DNA of 64,000 nucleotides from Ciona savignyi (GCA_000149265.1 CH002979.1:550041-614040), one strand, 5' to 3'; shown: positions 45,134 to 62,735, numbered from the stretch's first letter. Translations and numbers: made by a program. The notes: generated by a model from the letters alone, not told the origin.

Positions 45134-48100
45134 TTACGAGTTCTTCGTATTATTTATCGAAGATCGGTTTGAAACCAATAGTACTAGTTTACTAACGGAC
45201 CGTTCTAGGATCGAGAACGCCCGCAGCCTCTTTCCATCATTGTCCATCGCGTCATCTGATACCGCCACATGAACCCGTCGAACTAGACCATCATCGCTTG
45301 CACACGCATCTATCACACGTCCCAACTTCCAACGATTTCGGGGAAGTGTGTCGTCGACCAACAATACCACGTCATCTTTTTCAATGTTGGGTTTCTCTTT
45401 TTGCCATTTTTTACGTTCCTGAAGAGTTGAAATAAATTCCCTTCTCCATCGCGTCCAAAACTCGTTCGCGAGGTGCTGTACTCTTTTCCAACGAGATCTA
45501 CTGTACTCGTCTTCACCACAAAATCTACCTGGAGGGGGTAATAAAACTTTGGATTTTAAAGTAAGTAGGTGGCTGGGGGTTAGTGGTTCAGGTGCACCAG
45601 CATCGCTTAAAAGATTACATGTTAATGGGCGTGAGTTGACAATGTTTTCTATTTCAACCAAGAGGGTTCGAAACGATTCATCGTCCATTGCTGAACTCTG
45701 CAAAAGAATGGGTTTCATTGCATCACGTATTGTTCTAATTTGTCGTTCCCAGACACCACCCATGTGACTAGCATGGGGAGGGTTAAACTTAAAATCAATC
45801 CAATCACAATTGGATTTTAAAAGAAAGCTGGTGATTTGCGTATGGTCCATTTCCTGAACATTCTTAGGGTGTTTCACCCAGTCCTTGAACTGAGCGCGAC
45901 CAGGTCTCCCTCGTACTCGTAGATCATCCTCATCTACCAATGGATCTAAGCGGTACAAAAAGCTAGTTACTTTTAAACAATAGTTTTTCCAGCGTTCTCT
46001 TTTACGATAACTAGTTGTTTTAAAGGTAAACTTTGCCAAACTTGTCATCTCTTTTCCAAAAAGCTGTGGTTGGTAAATCCGTTTGCTCTCAAGAACAAAT
46101 GGGCATAGAAAACAAAGAGGATTAGAAATTGAACATACAGTGGATAATATGTTCCTTCTCGTTAGGGGACGGTCTCGTAGTTTAACTTTAAACCTAAAGG
46201 AATCATTCTCCACGCACCAAATCATACGGCGTACTCGCTCGATGGGTAACGGATCACGATGGAGATGGATATTTCCAATTTCTTCTGCCAGATCCATTTT
46301 CGAGAAGCTCGAGATTACTCTACGCCTGTTACTGATTTTCTTGTAAAGTAGAAGACCTGCATTAGCGCATAGTGCTTGACTGCTTTGCAGTAAAGATATC
46401 GCTTCCTTGCAGGTTGGAACCGATATCAAGCCGACGTCTACGTAAAAAATGTTCCTTACAAAGTTTGCGGCATCTGATCCGTATCTTTCTTCGCCATCAT
46501 CAGCAGCTCTTTTTAATACAAAGTTTGTCTCAACAGGCGAACTCGCTGCTCCGAATAACTGTACCTTGCGCGTTTGTCCTTGCAGGTTTTCTTTCGGGAC
46601 GATTTTGGCACAATCACTGAGCACACTTGTTATCATTTGCTGAGAATCATAGCAGCGACGTGGGTTTCTCCGGAATCTCCTTTTTAACTGCTGTAAGAGT
46701 TTCATCGGCATCGGGCGTTTATTTGGCATTTGCACAACTTTGTTACGAATAGGTAACGGCATCTCGTAGTGCAGGTCTGGAGTTTCAATCATCTCATTCT
46801 GTAATGTTTGAACAACATTAATACCTTTTATGGAAAAATCGTTCGTTATGTTATGTCCAACAAAATGAGATTGCAAGGAGTTGATGACTGCTATAGGGTT
46901 GATAATTTCTTTAGTGTGTGATCGAAAGCAAAACTTTGGACTCCTAAATCGGTTCGTATCACTTGTCGAATCGTTACAGCGATGGTTCTGACACACGATT
47001 CCAATGATTCCCCAACCTAGTATTGATTTCTGTCCGTATGGCTCATTCTCGCCACCAGAAATAATTTCTCTTGGCTTAAGTGCGCTTGGACAGTCGCTTC
47101 CAATAAGAATACCTACTTCAATACCGGATATAAAGGGTACCAATTCGTCGGATATCTTTCTTAGGTGTTTCCATTGTCTTGCTGTTTCGGGTCTTGGTAC
47201 CTGGCTCAAGTTTCTCGAAATTTCGGGACAAGTGTATGAGGTGAATATGCAAACACTTTCCGTTCTATCATAGCTTAAGACTTCGAGGTCTCGAACACGA
47301 CTGCTTGGCGTTGGCATACAGCTCTGGCTTATGGTGGAAAGGTTCAAGTGGGTTTTTATCCCAGTTATACCGAGTTCATTTTTTAAATTATCCGATATAA
47401 ACGTTTTGTTGGATTGGTCGTCTAGAATACAGTAACACAAAACTGGTTTGTCAGAGTTACCCTTTTTCTTCACCCACACAGGAACGATCATTGCGTTATC
47501 ACATCCGTGCTCTTCACCGATTACGCCACACACGCTACTGCATCGGCTGTTTGTTACATCTTGTTTGTCTCGATTTATATGCAATGTAGTAAGATGCTTT
47601 CTTTTGCATATTCTACACTCGACCCGTTGATTGCAAAATCGCGCAATGTGGAATTTGGATGATCCGCAGCTATAACATATTCGATGTTCGCGCAGAAAAT
47701 CAAGCTTGGATTGTCGGGGAAGAGAATTGAAACTCTCGCATCTATCAATATGGTGTACTTGTGTACAGTACAGGCAGTTTTCTCCGTGTATGTTAAGCGT
47801 GTTTGACGGATCTTTGCTAGACGCAAGATATGATCTTGTTGTGGAGCTGTACGACCTTTTATAAGCACGAGTTTTGGCTTCCGGAAATAGACCTTGCAAC
47901 TCTGGGATATTTTGCATTTCATATCTTTCTTCTATAAATTTGACCAATATTTCAAATGGAGGGTAATCAATTTGGTTTTCACCGCATTTCCAGTTTAATA
48001 CAACCTCGCGCCATTTAGACACAATACTTGAAGGCAAACGAGAAAGTATTTTTGCGGATTCCTGTGGAAAATCTAGAATTTCCAGATTTCTTATTTTTCT

Positions 48101-48394
48101 TTTAGCGGCGGACACCTGATGGATAAAGTCCGAATACCTGCGCAGCCCGTAAGGATCGCCTTCCATTATTTGGGGCCAATGATGTAGTTTGTCAATTAAT
48201 GTTTCGGCGATTACGCTGTCGTTACCGTAGCGTCTTTTTAGTCGATATTTTGCCTCCCGATACGCATCTTCAGTCTGCAACAGCAGAAAACCTTGTACGA
48301 GTTGTTTAGGTTCCCCAGCCAGAAATTGACCAAGTAAATTTAGTTTGTGCGCAACAAATGTCGATCTTTGCTCTACCAACGCAGTCAAATGCAC
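45134..48394 (-). CDS. BEL/Pao gag-pol fusion with internal deletions (1086 aa)
   Basis: Residues 1-170 are the gag domain (DUF1759 type). At 207-272 are Cys/His clusters, including CYSCGSSKFHIARFC and CRICKRKH. The A17-type aspartic protease has DDQSN (about 325) and LIGSD (431). The next segment keeps only the start of RT, then jumps to the strand before the active site, where the usual YVDD box reads YVDV (651-654), losing a catalytic aspartate. Most of RT palm/fingers, RNase H and the N-terminal half of integrase are absent. The frame resumes at the integrase end (NPPHASHMGGVWERQIRT, about 871-888) and the DUF5641-like tail (about 965-1070). All deletions are in frame. The true gag start lies upstream, beyond frame breaks. 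Confidence 0.88.
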   Translation of the reverse strand: MHLTALVEQRSTFVAHKLNLLGQFLAGEPKQLVQGFLLLQTEDAYREAKYRLKRRYGNDSVIAETLIDKLHHWPQIMEGDPYGLRRYSDFIHQVSAAKRKIRNLEILDFPQESAKILSRLPSSIVSKWREVVLNWKCGENQIDYPPFEILVKFIEERYEMQNIPELQGLFPEAKTRAYKRSYSSTTRSYLASSKDPSNTLNIHGENCLYCTQVHHIDRCESFNSLPRQSKLDFLREHRICYSCGSSKFHIARFCNQRVECRICKRKHLTTLHINRDKQDVTNSRCSSVCGVIGEEHGCDNAMIVPVWVKKKGNSDKPVLCYCILDDQSNKTFISDNLKNELGITGIKTHLNLSTISQSCMPTPSSRVRDLEVLSYDRTESVCIFTSYTCPEISRNLSQVPRPETARQWKHLRKISDELVPFISGIEVGILIGSDCPSALKPREIISGGENEPYGQKSILGWGIIGIVCQNHRCNDSTSDTNRFRSPKFCFRSHTKEIINPIAVINSLQSHFVGHNITNDFSIKGINVVQTLQNEMIETPDLHYEMPLPIRNKVVQMPNKRPMPMKLLQQLKRRFRRNPRRCYDSQQMITSVLSDCAKIVPKENLQGQTRKVQLFGAASSPVETNFVLKRAADDGEERYGSDAANFVRNIFYVDVGLISVPTCKEAISLLQSSQALCANAGLLLYKKISNRRRVISSFSKMDLAEEIGNIHLHRDPLPIERVRRMIWCVENDSFRFKVKLRDRPLTRRNILSTVCSISNPLCFLCPFVLESKRIYQPQLFGKEMTSLAKFTFKTTSYRKRERWKNYCLKVTSFLYRLDPLVDEDDLRVRGRPGRAQFKDWVKHPKNVQEMDHTQITSFLLKSNCDWIDFKFNPPHASHMGGVWERQIRTIRDAMKPILLQSSAMDDESFRTLLVEIENIVNSRPLTCNLLSDAGAPEPLTPSHLLTLKSKVLLPPPGRFCGEDEYSRSRWKRVQHLANEFWTRWRREFISTLQERKKWQKEKPNIEKDDVVLLVDDTLPRNRWKLGRVIDACASDDGLVRRVHVAVSDDAMDNDGKRLRAFSILERSVSKLVLLVSNRSSINNTKNS

Positions 48395-48608
48395 TTTCCC
48401 ACGCTGGGTATTCTAGAACGTTGCCATCAATATACTATTTATCTTTACTTTTGGAAGTTGGTAATAATGAGAATTCGGTGGTTTGGCGGTATGCGTAGGA
48501 CGAATTTCACCATTAATGTTATTGCAACTTGTCATTTTATCGTTTTCGCCTTTTGTAGTTACCGTAGTTAAAACATTGTGACCCAGGTCGTCGTCATGTA
48601 TACCAAAC

Positions 48609-48708
48609 NNNNNNNNNNNNNNNNNNNNNNNNNNNNNNNNNNNNNNNNNNNNNNNNNNNNNNNNNNNNNNNNNNNNNNNNNNNNNNNNNNNNNNNNNNNN
48701 NNNNNNNN
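48609..48708. other. Assembly gap (100 N)
   Basis: Exactly 100 N, the usual placeholder for a scaffold join of unknown length. The phrase GTCGTCGTCATGTATACCAAAC occurs both immediately left of the gap and at 48941-48962, so two diverged copies of the same gag segment face each other across it. Confidence 0.95.
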
Positions 48709-48843
48709 AAACATCAAACTGCTCGATCTCTCACACAACCAACTTACTGCGTTACCTCGCGATCTTCTTAAACTGACTAGACAGTTGGAAACGTTAAATT
48801 TATCACATAACAACATCGCTCTCACCGTACTGCGGTCTGCGTA
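48709..48843 (+). pseudogene. Leucine-rich-repeat coding fragment beside the gap
   Basis: On the plus strand the frame reads NIKLLDLSHNQLTALPRDLL and LETLNLSHNNI, two consecutive LRR units of the LxxLDLSxNxLxxLP type. Then it stops at 48842. It is opposite in strand to the retroelement and unrelated to it. It may be a misjoined contig end or a captured fragment. Confidence 0.6.
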
Positions 48844-48852
48844 GGTCAATTT

Positions 48853-49609
48853 TCAACCCTTAACTGCTAGTATGCAATTTAACATTCTATCGTTTTCGCC
48901 TTTTATCGCCTCTTTTGTTAAACAGCATTCGTGAGTTGGGTCGTCGTCATGTATACCAAACGGGTTCTCTCTTTTGGCAGCATCGAGACAGGCTTGAGCT
49001 TGAGCTCTGTGCGTCGCGATTTGTTTATTAATACCCAATACGTCCGACTCCATCTCATTATTTATTTGCATTATTTTGACTCGTTTCATTTCTTTGGCAA
49101 ATTCTAATTGACTCTGGAGGACGGCTATTTCGTTTTCCGATTCGTACCTTTGTTTGTTCAGTTGAGATTCCAAAGTATGTCTATTAGAAATCAACGCATG
49201 CGAGCTTCGATTCGATTTTACGGAGATTGCCTCTAGACGAATTTGCTCAATTGCAGTACGCGCCTTTTCAGCAACAACTGAAACTGCCTTGGAGCAACAA
49301 TCGAGGGCGCTGCGTATTTGTTCATTATTGGGTTGGCTTGAGCAGTCCAGTAAATCATTGCCAACCTGTTCCAATCGTTTTTTCAGTTTAAACAAATTGA
49401 CCATTTCCTTTTGTATCGTTTCTCGTTTCTCTTTCATTACACGTGATCAATAGCTCTTCCACATTGGAAATACAACTACGCAACAATTTGTCGCAAGTAA
49501 AGAATTCAAGTTCCCTTTCTTTATATACTTGTATATCTTTCTTGCGCGTTGTTACGTTAGTTTCACTTTCACCTATTGGATAGTCACGCTCAGTATCGTT
49601 TAGTGACAT
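48853..49609 (-). pseudogene. BEL/Pao gag N-terminal region, frameshifted
   Basis: Starts with MSLNDTERDYPIGESETNVT at 49609. The first frame runs to about 49435, where the coiled-coil continues in a neighbouring frame (EKRETIQKEMVNLFKLKKRL) down to 48853. The coiled-coil includes AIEQIRLEAISVKSNRSS, homologous to the left-edge element. A second frame disturbance lies near 48405-48440, just before the long gag-pol frame. Confidence 0.7.
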
Positions 49610-49685
49610 CGTCGTTTGATCAGCAAATAAAAGAATTCGATCACTTACTGTAGTTCCGGATTGCGTTGTACACGATTTCAGTTAC

Positions 49686-50111
49686 TGTTACGGCCCCTTT
49701 GCTTATGTCCGTAGATCAGCTTGCACGTTTAAACAGTTACTCACTTCTAGGCCTCACGAACACCAATGATTTTGTTTCGTTTATATATTGAAGCGTTGAA
49801 GCGGTAACTAAAATAAAGAAAGAACACATTCTTAATAATTAATTAAACATCTCGATTACACTTCATTGAATTACATATGCATACCTGAAATTTGGCGTGC
49901 CCCCGTTTAAACACAACGTTCCTCGGTGTTACAGTACAAAGATCGAAAAGTACGAAAAAGAATGAAATCGTAACAAAAATGCTCTTCTGAGCTAAGCCTC
50001 TAAATACGTGGCAATGACGTAAACCATAGAAATGCAATAAAAAATAGGATTCTGGTCAACACTAATAATTACCCAAAAAATCTGCGGGACAATCTAATTC
50101 CCGCAGCTACA
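49686..50111 (-). repeat. 5' LTR of BEL/Pao element
   Basis: It is 426 bp, TGTTACGG...GCTACA. On the coding strand it holds AAATTTCAGGTATG, a plausible splice donor that is also present in the left-edge element. The sequence just inside reads GTAACTGAAATCG rather than a TGG-starting primer site. Confidence 0.9.
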
Positions 50112-50116
50112 ACGGA
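50112..50116. other. Target-site duplication, right
   Basis: ACGGA, identical to 44606-44610. Confidence 0.85.
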
Positions 50117-50663
50117 TTTTTTTTTAACTGAATTTAAATTTCAAAGAATTCTTGACTTGTGAGTTGGTTAATTTCCTTTTATAACAATACTGGTTGGTAA
50201 TTGTTAATTTTAACTGATGTTTTCCCACCATATACGGATTAAATATACAAATACTGCATTTAAATTCTAAGAATTCTGACCTTACTACAAATGACTTGCA
50301 AAGAGATTTAAATTCCAAGACGTAAAGACTATTACCTTTAACCTAAATTGACCTGATCACAACACTGATAATGGTAAACATTGCTTATATTTTCAAAGCA
50401 TTCATATAAACCACACGTTAAGAACAATATGAATCACTGTGCTAAATTACACGATTAAAACTACATTTACAGTAAAATCTCTTATAGAACGACTAAAAAT
50501 TACAGAAATGATGCTATAGTTCAACGATCTATGTCATAATATAAGGTTGGAACACAATCAAAGAAAGATTTCACCAACAATGACAGAAGATAAACAATAC
50601 AGAAGATATTAGATGATGTGGGTTCGACAGAGAGAATTTGTCATTCAAATTCAACTTGGGAGA
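50117..50663. other. Flank between the retroelement and GOT1
   Basis: Presumably GOT1 3' UTR plus intergenic sequence. No other gene or clear repeat seen. Confidence 0.45.
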
Positions 50664-56774
<6,111 letters not shown>

Positions 56775-56844
56775 CTTGGGCAGCCGTGATTACAAGAAAA
56801 GAAAAATATCGTCAGCTTGAACCTGCAAAAAATATTCACATAGA

Positions 56845-57153
56845 GGATGAATTTAGGTTTATCCATGTAAGTAGAAAAACCTTGGGGGGTAACACACAGG
56901 CAATCGTCAGATAACCTTGCGCCTACCGTCTGGTTACTGAAGCTATTGCAGTATGTTATGTATGATAGACACTTATGATAGGTTGTATAATTGAGACATT
57001 CCATCATTTGGTCGAACTCATTAATCCGCTGGTTTCAGGCAATGTCCAATAAGTGCCTTATCTAAGGACACAACCGACTTGCTAGCAAACAGTTTTGAAC
57101 CTAAAAGCCTTCCATTGAAAGGCGACGCACTAACCAACTGAGCTAATCGGATG
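56845..57153 (-). repeat. Composite SINE upstream of GOT1
   Basis: AGGATGAATTTAGGTTTATCC...AGGCGACGCACTAACCAACTGAG. It starts about 70 bp upstream of the GOT1 start codon, so it overlaps the expected promoter/5' UTR region. Confidence 0.75.
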
Positions 57154-58097
57154 GATACTGATTTTATGTTAGAAGATCCCGATTCAAGTGTCAGTTTATA
57201 GTTTACTCTAAGTTTATTTTTCAAATTATGCCAACATCTAATTGAATTAAAAATTATTTATTGCCTGGTTAAATAAGTTGCACTAAAGCATTTAGAGTGG
57301 CAAGATGTTTAGTTTTAAAACTATCCTTCCAAATAATAACACCAAGTTATCGTATTCACGTATAAGTCACGGTACTCATATTGCTAATATACTTAGCGTT
57401 ATAATTTTATTCTGTCTATTTTGATAGATTTTTCAACATTTGATAATCTGTTGTGATACCATCTGCAAAATGTCTGCTATAATATAGCAGCTGCATAATG
57501 CAAGGTCATCCCAAAGTTTGTTAATTAAAAAGTAGGGAATTTCGCCCAAGACCGCGCTGCCAAGGTTACTCGGGTATACAGTATGTAAAATTGACTTGAA
57601 TTGCCGGACACGCAAACGGTTGTTGTGACCAAATGGTTATCCCGACCGATGTAAATACCGATTTGTATATAAAAATGGTCTTGACCAAAAGGCCATCGTG
57701 GGTTCAAAACTTGGCCCGGTAAAAAAGAATTTCCGGAATTGCACGTTTTAGTTTCAGTTTAGTTTCAGTTTATTCATTTTTCCCCAGTTTTTAAAAATGG
57801 CAAACAAATATAATCACGATACAGGAACGGGAAAAGACGGCAAAACGAACAGTCGTTAAAACACGTCAGTAAAAAGGGATACAAATTAATGAATATAGCG
57901 GACGCGGCCGCCAAACGTTTTGTTATGTTTGTGCATCGCGATCTCCATGGTGATTGAAATACCACGAAATTGTTTAATTCGATAGAATAATTTTGATATA
58001 GCCTACAGTATAATAATTGTTTTGTTCCTGTAATGGTAAAATGCAAGGGGCCTTATAACGTCTGTATATTCACACCGTATAACCATAGACTCTATAT
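57154..58097. other. Intergenic, repeat fragments
   Basis: A second-family tRNA-like SINE lies at about 57621-57722 (+). A block at 57770-57880 (GGAACGGGAAAAGACGGCAA) resembles 43545-43650 in LEO1 intron 10. A short composite-SINE end follows near 58010-58085. No gene seen. Confidence 0.5.
57621..57722 (+). repeat. Second tRNA-like SINE family copy
   Basis: GTGACCAAATGGTTATCCCG (A box side) and ATCGTGGGTTCAAAACTTGG (B box side). Confidence 0.6.
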
Positions 58098-58626
58098 CAG
58101 CGGTTCTCAAACTTTTTTAAAAAAGTTACGCAACGGTCCCCTAGCAATTTTTTAAATGACTCACGGTCCACCAAAAATATGGATGTAAAAAGAAAAATTT
58201 AGCAACGTTAAAATTCTAAAACAAAACATATTACCCCGGATGCATGGCTTAAGAAAAAAACGAGACGCCTCTGAGCTTGTCATTTTTTTAATGTTTACTA
58301 CTACTCTAATAGGAGTTGTACTATTTCCTACTATAGTAGGAGTTCTGTGTCAGATAGGCTTGTTGGTACTTTTGAATTGCACTAATGTGACATTAAATAG
58401 CTTCTTGTTATGTTATAAATGCCTATGTAGCCTATAAGCTTTCATGACAAATTGTGTTTGTTAAGTTGATTGGAAGAAAAGTTGGGTGAAAACTTAATTT
58501 TAAATAAAAACTTAACCATTTTTTTCTTCATGAGCGTCGTTTTAATTTTTTGAAAGGTGCTTCGCGGTCCCAGAAAACTGTCTCGCGGACCCAAAAAGAC
58601 CGCGGACCCCAGTTTGAGAACCGCTG
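58098..58626. mobile_element. hAT-type non-autonomous element (529 bp)
   Basis: Inverted ends CAGCGGTTCTCAAACT / AGTTTGAGAACCGCTG. The interior has the GGTCCGCGG / GCGGACCC layout typical of hAT MITEs. The perfect 8-bp target duplication CTCTATAT is at 58090-58097 and 58627-58634. The 65-codon frame inside (58240-58437) shows no transposase motif. Confidence 0.92.
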
Positions 58627-59084
58627 CTCTATATAGAGTGTCTATGATATATATAACAGAAGAACTAAGTGACCATGACCGTTAAAACTTAGATTAAAAA
58701 AAACATTGTTTTCGGCAGAAAACTTAGTTAAAGCAATATTAACAAAATTAAAAGGTGTTCAAGCACGCGAAAAAACAAAACAAAAATGTGCAAGCACGAA
58801 TTGTGTTCATTTCCCTATTAATCTCGGGATTATTCCTGCTAACGGAACTATTGGGGTATGGTGTATATGATTGAGACATTTTTCAGTTATAATACTGCCA
58901 TATGAATTCACGGGGTTCCGGTGACTTTTACTAAGTGGACCAAGGACACATCCAACCAGCGATACTTTCAGGTGTCATAGGACGATTCCATTGTGAGAAA
59001 ATAAATTAAGGTTATATATCAACCCCGTGTGGTTTCAATCCCTCGGTTTTTGGATAGGAATAAAACCAAGGGGGGTTTAACGCA

Positions 59085-59343
59085 TTTTCCGTGAATGAGA
59101 AAACCAAGGGGGTTAAGACACGGGCAGATCACCTCGCGCCCACCGTCGGGTTACCGGAGCTATTACAATGTGTTGTGTATGATTCACACGTTCCTTCAAT
59201 TTGGTAGAACCCAATAATCCGCCGGGTTCAGGCAATATCCATTAAGTGCCTTGCACAAGGACACAACCGACTAGCTAGCGACCAGTTTTGACAACCTTTC
59301 GGTTGAAAGGCGTCGCACTAAACCGTCAGACTAACTGGTCGGG
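59085..59343 (-). repeat. Composite SINE, near-complete
   Basis: Preceded by a duplicated start motif (AACCAAGGGGG twice, 59055-59115), as if one copy inserted into another. Ends AGGCGTCGCACTAAACCGTCAG. Confidence 0.75.
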
Positions 59344-59952
59344 TTTAAATCTCGTGTAGAAGTCTTTGCTAGGTTTAATGACGTGTCATGTTAATCTTGT
59401 GGGTTTAATTCCACAATATTGCTTTACTTTACTAAGTGTCGCATATTTCTTAACACGCTATTATTTTCTGCTTCGTTTTATTTTTATTTATATCTCCCTT
59501 CTAAATGTATTCACTCTAACGAAGAAGTCGATTTTTTAAGTTTATTTTATAACTGTGAAAGGCGTAGCACGTAAACAAATATATAGTACATATATCAGAA
59601 AAAAATATTTGTTTTTCCCCACAATACCACCCTAGTATTTTTACACTAACTCCGGGTGTAGTTGTTTTGAACAAAAGGGAGAACATTTAATGAACATCAT
59701 AAAATGTCTCCAAAGAACTTTAACCGACATCCGTTTGGTGTGGAATATAATTTGCTACGGAATACATTTTAAAGCCAACACGTCTTAAGCATTTCCAAAG
59801 TGCATTGCGATACCATACCAATGATATAACCAAGAATATAGAATAATATTTTGCACAATAGCACCAGCAAAATTTTTCTTTAAATTGAAACAGGTCGGGT
59901 AAAGATGCAGAACACAAAGAAAGAAAATTAAAATTTAGCATTCGGATTGGAA

Positions 59953-60140
59953 GGATAGGATAGGATAGGATATTCATCTTTATCCCCGTGAATGGGAAAA
60001 CCAAGGGGGTTAACACACGGGCAATCGTCAGATCACCTCGCGCGCATCGTCGGGTTACCGGAGCTATTGCAGTGTGTTGTATATGGTATACACGTTCCTT
60101 TAATTTGGTAGAACCCATTAATCCGCTGGGTTCAGGCAAT
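59953..60140 (-). repeat. Composite SINE, tRNA head truncated
   Basis: Starts with (GGATA)3 and is highly preserved to GGGTTCAGGCAATG, where it breaks into unrelated sequence. Confidence 0.75.
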
Positions 60141-62617
60141 GTACTGATAAATGTTAATGGTAAAATCGCAACAGCTGGTAAAAAACGTCATCATCAACGT
60201 AAATGCAAATTCCAAAAAGTCAAATTCCGTGTGCAAAGGTGACTTGACCTGACAACTTACATGCTGAATGCATTTCAGCAGTTATTGCTTTAAATAATTT
60301 GTTAAGTTCCATTCCCGGCCTTACTCTGTTGTTTTGTAACTGAGAAAGGCACCGGATGTAGCCTCCATTTTGTTAGGTCCATAAATTAGAAAAGCCCGCG
60401 CATAAGCAAAGTCCGGCTGGTTAGCTTATATAGTGAAGGGTCGGACTATTAGTCGGAAAATTATTGGATCTAAACTATTTCACTTGCTTTGAGGTACCTA
60501 GCGACTTTTCTTAAAATCGGCAAATTGGTGGATAAAAAAATCCTAAAATTAACAACATACTGCAATATTTTTGAAGCGACAATAATGGGCATGAGATAAT
60601 GTAAAGAATATATTTCAACGGCCTATCTTGACTGTCTTATTCAGTATATCTCCATTATGCTACAATAAACCTACCACCGCGACTCGGGTTGTAGTAATTT
60701 GAAACTTGATAGATGTAGGAAACGAAATATTCGGAATAATACGAGCTTAAAGCCTGTGTTAGGCCTGAAATGTATCCACCTTGGGCAGAACTAAAATCAA
60801 CCTTGGACCATAAACTATTTTCCGTACTTTTCTTCTAGGTACTTTAAAAAACAGCCGGCATCACCCAATTTTTAAGGGGTCTGTAATTATATCTTTAAGT
60901 GCCAGTAAAAAAAAGAGCAAAATGCTGCTGGTCGGTTGGCTACATCCGCGCACGGCGTTGTATTGCAACCGCATCTCGGCCCGGGCTTGCGTGTAACCCG
61001 ATATTTGTCATTTGGTGCTGGGCTTTGGTATGGAGTGTGCGTAAGCAGGGATGCTTAGAGTTTGCTTTAGATTAATGCGTTTCCCCATAGTTTAGCTAGA
61101 TTATAGTAAAAAGCTTAAACCTCGTGAAAACGTGTTAACACTTGTACAGGAATACGGGGTACTACGCTGAGAAACGACTTAGATACAGCTTAGGTTAGGG
61201 CGTTTCGCTTAGTGTTAAAAGTTGTTGCGTGTGCTGCCATAAGGTTGGAGTTTCCAGTTTAGTAGAATTTTCTTTTCCCCGTCCTTTTTTCATTTTTCAT
61301 TAGTTGCGATTTAAAATGGTACTAGATATAGTACTGGATCAACGCTATGGCATTTTTTGGCAATATCTCTGCTAAAATGCCAAATTCCGTTAGTACATTG
61401 GAATTAACTGAAAGGCGTAGCATAATTTCACATGAAAATAGTCGGACGTGTGCCAATTGTGCCCCATTCGTAATTAGTTGGCTTACCCCAGCTGAAAACA
61501 CAGGAAGTCACATCTACGTATGTTCGCGTTTGAACTTTGACGTCATAATATTAATATGCCAATTGCGCTTTATCAATGTGCGATCATAATTGGCGTTTCA
61601 GCCAAATCCACCCTTTATGGGAAGGAAACCGCTTAACAATCAACCACTCTATTATACCGATCAGTACCACGGTAGTCTGCTGGAGGTGCGGGAATAAAAA
61701 ATAGGAAACAACAGTTGCAATAAACGGTGGTTTACGCGGCCGATTTATATGCCAATTTTTATACATAAAAAGTTCTTAGGGCTGAACACATCGTGGGCTT
61801 GAATATTATCCCGGTAAAAAATAGCAACGTTTGGCTGATTGGTTAAATCGCCCGATACATGCACCGAAACATATGCAAAAACAGACTAAGTCACTAGCCG
61901 ATCGTGGAATCGAACCTTACCCTGATATAAAATGCAGTTACAGTTAATAGCCCTTCGTTCCTGTGTACAACACCAAATGTTTTTGTGTCCACTTCATGTG
62001 AATATAACAGCCACAGAACTAAAATGTTATTAAACTTATAAATAATAGTGAATCTGGCCATGTGAATAAAAATGGCAAATCTTGGTATAAAGATAGATGT
62101 CTGATAAGTCTCATTGTTTGAAAGAAAATTAATTCGTACTTGTTTGAACATTAAGATGTTGTTATTGACTCGTACTAAAAAGCCTAAATACTAGTCGCAT
62201 TTGTATAAACCAAACCGGTTGGTTACTGCGCATTCACCGTGGAATAACACTGTTAATTCCACTAACATAACGAGGATCAGTTTGATTGTTCTGCAGTGGT
62301 AACATTATATCCCCCAGGTTTTACCACAAACTGCACATTCACGTTCTATCAACGGAAATGACATCAGTTTACTAATGCGCAGAGTCAAGGTTTAACTCAC
62401 GTTCATTCACCGCTTATACATTCACAATGCTGGAATGTTTAGGTGTATAGTATATGCCCATTACTATTAACTATGACAATCGAGTATTCACAGATAGTCA
62501 ATGCATCCCAAGAAAAATAAGTTAATAAAACCAAACAAGATTTGCTACACAAGACAAGGCCTATTTTTATGGCGTTCCTGGTTTATTAAAAATGCTGGTA
62601 ATATTACGAGTAAAACT
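60141..62617. other. Intergenic, no gene seen
   Basis: Only fragments of second-family SINEs (about 61770-61930) were recognised. Open frames at 61347-61589 and 61894-62151 are not family-like. Confidence 0.5.
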
Positions 62618-62623
62618 CTCGCC

Positions 62624-62735
62624 ATAATTATGGGTCCCAATTGAAAAATTGGGACACATATTGTTTTTGTCCGTTTTTTTTTTTTCTTTTTTTTTTTTTT
62701 TTCTTCGTCAAAGGTTTGACAGGCATGGCATGGCG
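62624..62735. repeat. Hairpin plus pyrimidine tract, copied inverted at 27.6 kb
   Basis: An inverted repeat (GGTCCCAATT ... AATTGGGAC) is followed by a T-rich run and AAAGGTTTGACAGGCATG. The reverse complement of the same arrangement is at 27595-27700. Confidence 0.7.

Larger units (their letters stand above)
44611..50111 (-). mobile_element. BEL/Pao LTR retrotransposon, internally deleted, about 5.5 kb
   Basis: Two near-identical LTRs with TG...CA ends and a perfect 5-bp duplication ACGGA define the ends. The coding strand is minus. Content from the 5' LTR: leader, broken gag N-terminus (48853-49609), an assembly gap with foreign-looking flank (48609-48843), then one long fused gag-pol frame (45134-48394). 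The internal region lacks large pieces of a normal Pao polyprotein, so the copy is defective although its LTRs look young. Confidence 0.9.

Noticed and set aside
58240-58437. A 65-codon hydrophobic frame
   Set aside because: Lies wholly inside a 529-bp hAT MITE without any conserved motif.
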